Positions 56,694 through 64,000 of a stretch of 64,000 nucleotides of DNA are shown piece by piece. Every line of letters begins with the position of its first letter. The stretch's first letter is position 1. The notes below the pieces were generated by a model that was not told the DNA's origin, ran no database searches, and worked only from the letters and a program-made list of their open reading frames with translations. Origin of the DNA: Methylophilaceae bacterium. GTDB lineage: Bacteria > Pseudomonadota > Gammaproteobacteria > Burkholderiales > Methylophilaceae. The position numbers were made by a program, and so were the translations under genes. The DNA lies in NCBI GenBank assembly GCA_013141125.1, contig JABFRO010000002.1, positions 62,001 through 126,000 on the forward strand, given 5' to 3'.

Positions 56694-58582
56694 TCGCCTC
56701 CCTTGGCGGCATAAACGCTATTCAAACTGACAAGGAATTTTTCTGCATTTTGATAGCCCACCACTTTAAGCGGGGTCAGTTCGTTGCCATGTTGATCGAA
56801 AAACACAATGCCGGGCAGGCCAAACAGGCCAAAGCGCGACATCAGCTCCCAGTCGTCATTGGTATTTTTGGTGGCATCCACTTGCAGTACCACCATTTTG
56901 CTTAACTGTTTGCGCACGCGTGCATCCTGAAAGGTATAGTGCTCAAACTCCTTGCATGACACGCACCAGTCGGCATAAAAATCCAGCATCACAAATTTGC
57001 CCCTGGCTTGCTGCAAGGCCTGATCCAGCTCATGCGTATTCTTGATGCGTTGAAATTTCACGCTGGTTGTTGCTTCGTCCACCTTGGCACTGGCTGTGCC
57101 TTGAAACCCCGCCAACGGCTGCAATGGCGAATGACTACCGGAAAGCGCACCCAGCAATATGCCGCCGCCGGTAATCAGCATGATGATGGCAATGCCTTTC
57201 CAGAATTTGGCCCACAGGCTGTGCTTGGGAGGCAGGTTATCCAGGGCATGCATATAAATAGACGGCACAATCAGCAGCGCAGCCCACAAACCCATGACCA
57301 AGCCTTCAGGCAATACCGGTGCGGCAATATAAACCGCCATTGCCAGCATGGCCACGCCAAAAAAGTTGCGCACTGCATTCATCCAGGCACCGGGCTTGGG
57401 CAATAAAGTTCCAGCCGATGCGCCTATCAGCAGCAAGGGCACGCCCATGCCTATGGAGAGCGAAAACAGCGCCACGCCGCCAAGGACGGCATCGTGCGTT
57501 TTGCTGATGTAAGCCAGGGCACCGGCCAGCGGAGCCGCAATGCACGGGCTAACAATCAGCGCCGAGAGCGCGCCCATGGCAAACACGCTGGCAAAGCGCC
57601 CACCCTTGAAACGATTGCTGGCGTTGACAATGCGGCTTTCCAGCGCGCTGGGTAATTGCAATTCATAAAAGCCAAACATGGACAATGCCAGCAACACAAA
57701 CATCAGCGCGCCTATGCCCAGCGCCCAAGGGTTTTGTAAAGCTGCACTCAGGCTATAACCGGAAAGCGCCGCCACTATGCCTGCCAGCGTATAACTCAAA
57801 GCCATGCCCAAGGTATAAGCCAGCGATAGATTAAAGGTGTGCAAGCGGCTGACTTTTTGCGTACTGTCTGTGGTTTTGCTGCCGACGATAATGCCGGACA
57901 AAATCGGGATCATGGGCAATACGCAGGGCGTGAGCGAGAGCAATAAACCAAAGCCAAAAAACCCCAGCACAATCAGCCATAGCTTGCCGCTTTCCAGCAG
58001 CGATGTTGCCTGGCCATCTTCATTGGCGGCAGGTGTAGCAGCGACAGGAGTATCGGCAGGTGACGCGGCGGCGGCTGAAATCAAGGCCACTTCCAGCGTT
58101 TTATGAATAGGCGCATAGCACAGCCCTTTTTCGCTGCAACCCTGATACGTGGCCAGCACGCTGATTTTGCTTGGCGCAGGCGCAGTTAAAGCCAGCTTGA
58201 TGTGTGCGCTGAAGCTCTTGTGAAACACCTCACTGCTGCCAAAATTGGCATCCTGCTTGATTTCGCCAGGCGGAAAATTGATTGCACTAATACGGCCATC
58301 GGCTGACTTGATTTCAAACTTGATGCGTTGGCGATACAAATAATAGCCCGGCTCAATCTTGAAATCTGCGTTTAATGTTTGCGTATCTTTTGCGCTGATG
58401 GCCAGCTGAAACGCCTGATCCGCTTGCAGAATATCGTCACTTTTGGAGCCGGAAAGGAACGCGGTCAGCCCGGAAGCTGTCGTAGCAGGAGAGGAGGAGT
58501 CGGCAGGCGCGGCGATCACCGCAACGGGCAAGCAGCACAGAATAAAAAGTAGTCGGTGGAAAATTTGCAGGGGGGATTTCAA
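56669..58582 (-). CDS. dsbD: Thiol:disulfide interchange protein DsbD
   Basis: A 637-residue protein with signal peptide (to about residue 24), an N-terminal periplasmic domain with its cysteine pair in YQGCSEKGLCYAPI, an eight-helix membrane domain with redox cysteines in LTPCVLPMIPIL and VSPCIAAPLAGAL, and a C-terminal thioredoxin domain (DFYADWCVSCKEFEHYTF). It passes electrons from cytoplasmic thioredoxin to periplasmic substrates, needed by c-type cytochromes such as the HAO here. Confidence 0.94.
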   Translation of the reverse strand: MKSPLQIFHRLLFILCCLPVAVIAAPADSSSPATTASGLTAFLSGSKSDDILQADQAFQLAISAKDTQTLNADFKIEPGYYLYRQRIKFEIKSADGRISAINFPPGEIKQDANFGSSEVFHKSFSAHIKLALTAPAPSKISVLATYQGCSEKGLCYAPIHKTLEVALISAAAASPADTPVAATPAANEDGQATSLLESGKLWLIVLGFFGFGLLLSLTPCVLPMIPILSGIIVGSKTTDSTQKVSRLHTFNLSLAYTLGMALSYTLAGIVAALSGYSLSAALQNPWALGIGALMFVLLALSMFGFYELQLPSALESRIVNASNRFKGGRFASVFAMGALSALIVSPCIAAPLAGALAYISKTHDAVLGGVALFSLSIGMGVPLLLIGASAGTLLPKPGAWMNAVRNFFGVAMLAMAVYIAAPVLPEGLVMGLWAALLIVPSIYMHALDNLPPKHSLWAKFWKGIAIIMLITGGGILLGALSGSHSPLQPLAGFQGTASAKVDEATTSVKFQRIKNTHELDQALQQARGKFVMLDFYADWCVSCKEFEHYTFQDARVRKQLSKMVVLQVDATKNTNDDWELMSRFGLFGLPGIVFFDQHGNELTPLKVVGYQNAEKFLVSLNSVYAAKGGECAPAAVC

Positions 58583-58938
58583 GTAAAGCTCTCCTTGGTC
58601 AGCCAGTTGAGGTAAGCGGGCAAACCGCCAGTGATAGGGACATGAATAATTTCAGGGAGTTCATAAGGATGCTCCCGTAAAATGGCCAGTTCCAGTGCGG
58701 CATAGCGTGCTTGCGTGGTTTTGATGAGCAGTGGAAACTCTGTTGCGCGTTCGGTTTCCCCCTGCCAATGATAAATTGAGGTGCATGGTGCCAGTATATT
58801 GATGCAGGCGGCCAGCTTTTCATCCACCAACCTTTGTGCCAACTGCTCTGCGCTGGCTTGACTTGGCAGATTGGTCAGTACCAGAATCGCGTCCACTGAA
58901 GTTAATTGAGGTTGATAATTTATGCGCTTACTGTTCAT
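58579..58938 (-). CDS. cutA: Divalent-cation tolerance protein CutA
   Basis: A 119-residue CutA-family trimer-forming protein (VDAILVLTNLPSQASAEQLA; LVDEKLAACINILAPCTSIY; HWQGETERATEFPLLIKT; HPYELPEIIHVPITGGLPAYL). Its stop overlaps the dsbD start by 4 nt. The ATG at 58938 overlaps the divergent fxsA by 17 nt; GTG 58896 would give a start (M)DAILVLTNLP without overlap, so the start is uncertain. Confidence 0.9.
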   Translation of the reverse strand: MNSKRINYQPQLTSVDAILVLTNLPSQASAEQLAQRLVDEKLAACINILAPCTSIYHWQGETERATEFPLLIKTTQARYAALELAILREHPYELPEIIHVPITGGLPAYLNWLTKESFT

Positions 58939-59329
58939 TTTGGCGATTTTACTCGCATTCCCCGTGCTGGAGATATGGCTCTTGATAACGCTCGGCAACC
59001 GCTACGGCTGGTGGCTATTGCTTTATCTGCTCATCGTGGCCTTCCTCGGCTGGCGCTTGATACTGGAAGAAAAGCTGTTCATGCTGGGACGCATGGCGCA
59101 AACCCTGGCGCAGGGCGGCACACCGATGAAAGCTCTGTTTGGTAGCTTTAAAAATTTGCTTGCCGGCATCTTGCTGATTATCCCCGGCGTTTTAAGCGAT
59201 GTTATAGCGCTCATACTGTTGCTGTTGCCAACCGCCAAAGCCGAGCCTAAGCGCCAAAACTCCGCTTCCTCGAATAGCATAGATATAGACAAAGATGTGA
59301 TTGAAGGTGAATTCCATCGCGAGGAATGA
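58922..59329 (+). CDS. fxsA: FxsA-family membrane protein
   Basis: A 135-residue FxsA/YtzA-like protein. It begins MRLLFILAILLAFPVLEIWL, has EEKLFMLGRMAQTLAQGGTP and FKNLLAGILLIIPGVLSDV, and ends in a charged tail. Three or four hydrophobic segments are visible. FxsA in E. coli suppresses phage T7 exclusion by the F plasmid; its normal role is unclear. It is divergent from cutA with overlapping 5' ends. Confidence 0.88.
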   Translation: MRLLFILAILLAFPVLEIWLLITLGNRYGWWLLLYLLIVAFLGWRLILEEKLFMLGRMAQTLAQGGTPMKALFGSFKNLLAGILLIIPGVLSDVIALILLLLPTAKAEPKRQNSASSNSIDIDKDVIEGEFHREE

Positions 59330-59448
59330 TTTGGGGATTTTGCTGCTAACGTACCCGATAACAGAACTGAAAATCTTGTTTGTAAAATACCGTGCGATCA
59401 AAAAGTAGGTTTGTGCAATATCCAGGTTAAATATAAAAAGAAAATATC

Positions 59449-59613
59449 TTGGCATTATGGAAATGTACTGTCTGTGCTTATGTGTATGATGAAACGTTAG
59501 GGGATCCCGAACATGGCATCCCCGCAGGCACGCCTTGGGAAGATACCCCAGACCTGTGGCTTTGCCCGGATTGCTGTGCATTCAAGGAAGATTTTGAAGA
59601 AATGCCAGACTAA
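59449..59613 (+). CDS. Rubredoxin
   Basis: A 54-residue protein with the complete rubredoxin pattern: WKCTVCAYVYDETLGDPEHG near the N terminus, GTPWEDTPDLWLCPDCCAF and KEDFEEMPD at the end. The CTVC and CPDC pairs bind one iron. It starts at TTG 59449 (MALWKCTVC); no ATG fits, and the ribosome site AAAAGAAAA is weak. The stop codon lies 3 nt before the degenerate last CRISPR repeat. Rubredoxins carry electrons to oxygenases, reductases or NO/O2 reductases; the partner is not evident. Confidence 0.85.
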   Translation: MALWKCTVCAYVYDETLGDPEHGIPAGTPWEDTPDLWLCPDCCAFKEDFEEMPD

Positions 59614-59615
59614 AA

Positions 59616-62580
<2,965 letters not shown>

Positions 62581-62754
62581 TGCATCATTTCCGATTGGCG
62601 TATTACGTGGTTTGTGACCACGTTTCCCGCTAATCTGAAACAATTGGGAGCCATTTTACAGCAGCTCTTAATTACGATGCATTACTTCTTTTTATTCAAT
62701 CTGTTAAGGAGCGATAACCTGCCAGTGTTTATATGAGAGCGTTGGCTTAGCGGG
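62581..62754 (-). promoter_or_regulatory. CRISPR leader
   Basis: 174 bp between the last repeat and the cas2 stop, AT-rich and without a gene. It should hold the array promoter and the integration anchor. A perfect dyad ACGTGGT-TTGTG-ACCACGT lies at 62605-62623, 24 bp from the first repeat. Confidence 0.8.
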
Positions 62755-63048
62755 TTATAAAATAAGGGCGTCACGCAGAGGGTCTGGCGTGGCTTTTGTA
62801 CCAAGATGTTCAACTTTTTGCCGGCCTTTGCTGCCCAGCATATAGAAACGCAGGCTGTCTTCCTCTGCGTTGTAAATGTTGAGTAGTTCAGCTTTTAACA
62901 TGACGTATTGATCCGGCGTGACTTCACATTCAAATACGGAATTTTGCACGCGCATTCCGTAATCCAGACAGGTTTTCGCTATATTACGCAATCGGCGTTG
63001 ACCGGCTTTGGTGAGTACGCTCACATCGTAGGTGATTAAAACCAGCAT
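62755..63048 (-). CDS. cas2: CRISPR-associated protein Cas2
   Basis: A 97-residue Cas2: MLVLITYDVSVLTKAGQRRL, then CLDYGMRVQNSVFECEVTPD and DSLRFYMLGSKGRQKVEHLG. It forms the adaptation complex with Cas1. The aspartate in ITYDVS is the family metal ligand. The frame is open to 63234, but ATG 63048 gives the standard N terminus and lies 13 nt after the cas1 stop. Confidence 0.95.
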   Translation of the reverse strand: MLVLITYDVSVLTKAGQRRLRNIAKTCLDYGMRVQNSVFECEVTPDQYVMLKAELLNIYNAEEDSLRFYMLGSKGRQKVEHLGTKATPDPLRDALIL

Positions 63049-63061
63049 ATTCGGCTTTGCA

Positions 63062-64000
63062 TTATTTGATAAGGTAAGGTGTATAAAACTGGGTGTCACC
63101 GCGCAAGTGCCGTGCCAGCAATAGCGCCTGGCAATGCGGAAGCAAGCCAAATGCCATTTTTTCTTCCAGATAGGGGTGTACGATTTCCTCTTGTTTTCGC
63201 TCCTGAAAGGCGACCAATACTTTTTTTCTGGCATCGTCGCTCAGCCGAATTGCGCCGCTGGCTTCGGTGACAAAATCCTTTTGTTGCAATTGCTTACGAT
63301 TGAACAGGGTAAGCACGAAACGGTCTGCCCAGGGCGCGCGGAATTCTTCCAGTAAATCCAGTGCCAAGCTTGGCCTGCCGGGACGATCCTGATGCAGAAA
63401 TCCCACGTAGGGATCCAGCCCCACGCCCATCAAGGCGGAAACACATTCCTGGGTGATGAGCGAATAGGTAAACGAAAGCAGTGCATTCACGGGATCGGTG
63501 GGTGGCCGCCGTATGCGTCCGCTAAATTGAAATTCGCTATCGTGAAGCAGGGTATTGAATACTGAAAAATAAGTGGCGGCGGCTTCGCCTTCTATGCCCA
63601 TGGTTTGAGGTACATCCACACTGCTTTGGCAATTTTTCAGGCTGTAGCCCAGTCGCTCCACGGCCGCACTCAGGTTGGCATTTTCGCCATGATTGCGTAT
63701 CTCGCGCATCAGCACGGTGCGGGCATTGGCGATTTTTGCACCGACCATCACTTTGGCGATGGCATTCGACTGTTCCGGCTTATCAGCCAGGCGATATTGC
63801 GTGCGGCGTAACAAGACATTGCCCGTTTGCTTACCCAACACGCGCGCCTGGAAACGGCCATATTCGGTATAAAACGAAAGCCCGATCCCATTTTCACCAC
63901 AATAGCCCATCAAAGGTGGCGAAACGGAAACCTGCCCAAAACACAGGATATTGCTGATAGTGAGCGCGGGAAACTGCCCCAATTTCACATCGCCATTTTT
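63062..64000 (-). CDS. cas1: CRISPR-associated protein Cas1 (type I-C; 5' end outside the window)
   Basis: At least 312 codons in frame, running off the right edge. It shows GVGLDPYVGFLHQDRPGRPS with the catalytic histidine, LALDLLEEFRAPWADRFVLT with acidic residues, and IEGEAAATYFSVFNTLL with the catalytic glutamate. The frame continues past the GTG at 63988 (upstream residues KNGD, as in the usual GDVKLGQFP), so that codon is internal. Cas1 is the integrase that adds spacers. Effector genes (cas3, cas5, cas8c, cas7, cas4) are expected beyond 64000. Confidence 0.95.
   Translation of the reverse strand, partial: KNGDVKLGQFPALTISNILCFGQVSVSPPLMGYCGENGIGLSFYTEYGRFQARVLGKQTGNVLLRRTQYRLADKPEQSNAIAKVMVGAKIANARTVLMREIRNHGENANLSAAVERLGYSLKNCQSSVDVPQTMGIEGEAAATYFSVFNTLLHDSEFQFSGRIRRPPTDPVNALLSFTYSLITQECVSALMGVGLDPYVGFLHQDRPGRPSLALDLLEEFRAPWADRFVLTLFNRKQLQQKDFVTEASGAIRLSDDARKKVLVAFQERKQEEIVHPYLEEKMAFGLLPHCQALLLARHLRGDTQFYTPYLIK

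Noticed and set aside
63988-63990. GTG as the cas1 start
   Set aside because: The frame continues upstream with the conserved Cas1 residues before KLGQFP, so the gene is cut by the window edge.

Overview
The window looks like chromosomal DNA of a betaproteobacterium, most likely of the order Nitrosomonadales (Methylophilaceae- or Gallionellaceae-like). This rests on the 6S RNA next to zapA, the algZ/algR pair divergent from argH, a PEP-CTERM protein, an octaheme HAO-like cytochrome with a HaoB-like partner, NnrS and overall protein character. It is inference; no search was run.

Layout. 1-900: 5' part of a BtuB-like TonB receptor read leftward behind a cobalamin riboswitch. 1027-4615: zapB-like, zapA, 6S RNA, rph, rdgB, a small conserved ORF and hemW, whose start codon appears to be non-canonical. 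4815-9493 (minus): haoA-haoB, a DapA-family lyase and a class II aldolase; the two transcription units share a 33-bp upstream element. 9542-10324: an AT-rich gene-free stretch with a cluster of DnaA-box-like sites. 10325-19220 (plus): pseudouridine synthase, YidB-like, a 141-bp MITE-like element, uppP, exoD, asmA, mutY, lptM and lysA. 19262-24261: purU, a PEP-CTERM protein behind a sigma-54-type site, and a TPP riboswitch with thiC. 24358-30054: a frameshifted coiled-coil gene, holC, pepA, and lptF-lptG.

30293-34959 holds an apparent nitrosative-stress island: a small BFD-like ferredoxin, a cysteine-rich HTH regulator divergent from truncated haemoglobin, ferredoxin/flavin reductase, HPP-family membrane protein and NnrS, with a perfect 15-bp inverted repeat between the divergent genes. 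35015-41812: MocR-type regulator, HigBA-like toxin-antitoxin pair, lipoprotein, AlgR/AlgZ-like two-component pair, argH and tRNA-Phe. 42081-51517 contains the late cobalamin genes (cobT, cobS, cobC, cobD, cobQ, cbiB) interrupted by pyrE, xthA, capA-like and others. Together with the riboswitch-controlled receptor they suggest corrinoid uptake and nucleotide-loop assembly. 51556-59329: housekeeping genes (prmA, accBC, aroQ, tlpA, dsbD, cutA, fxsA) and a DUF2442 gene with a truncated partner.

59449-64000 is the most striking part: a 54-codon rubredoxin, then a CRISPR array of type I-C character (44 intact 32-bp repeats plus a degenerate terminal repeat), its leader, cas2 and a cas1 that runs off the window. 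The array is read right to left, away from cas2. The effector cas genes would lie beyond 64000.
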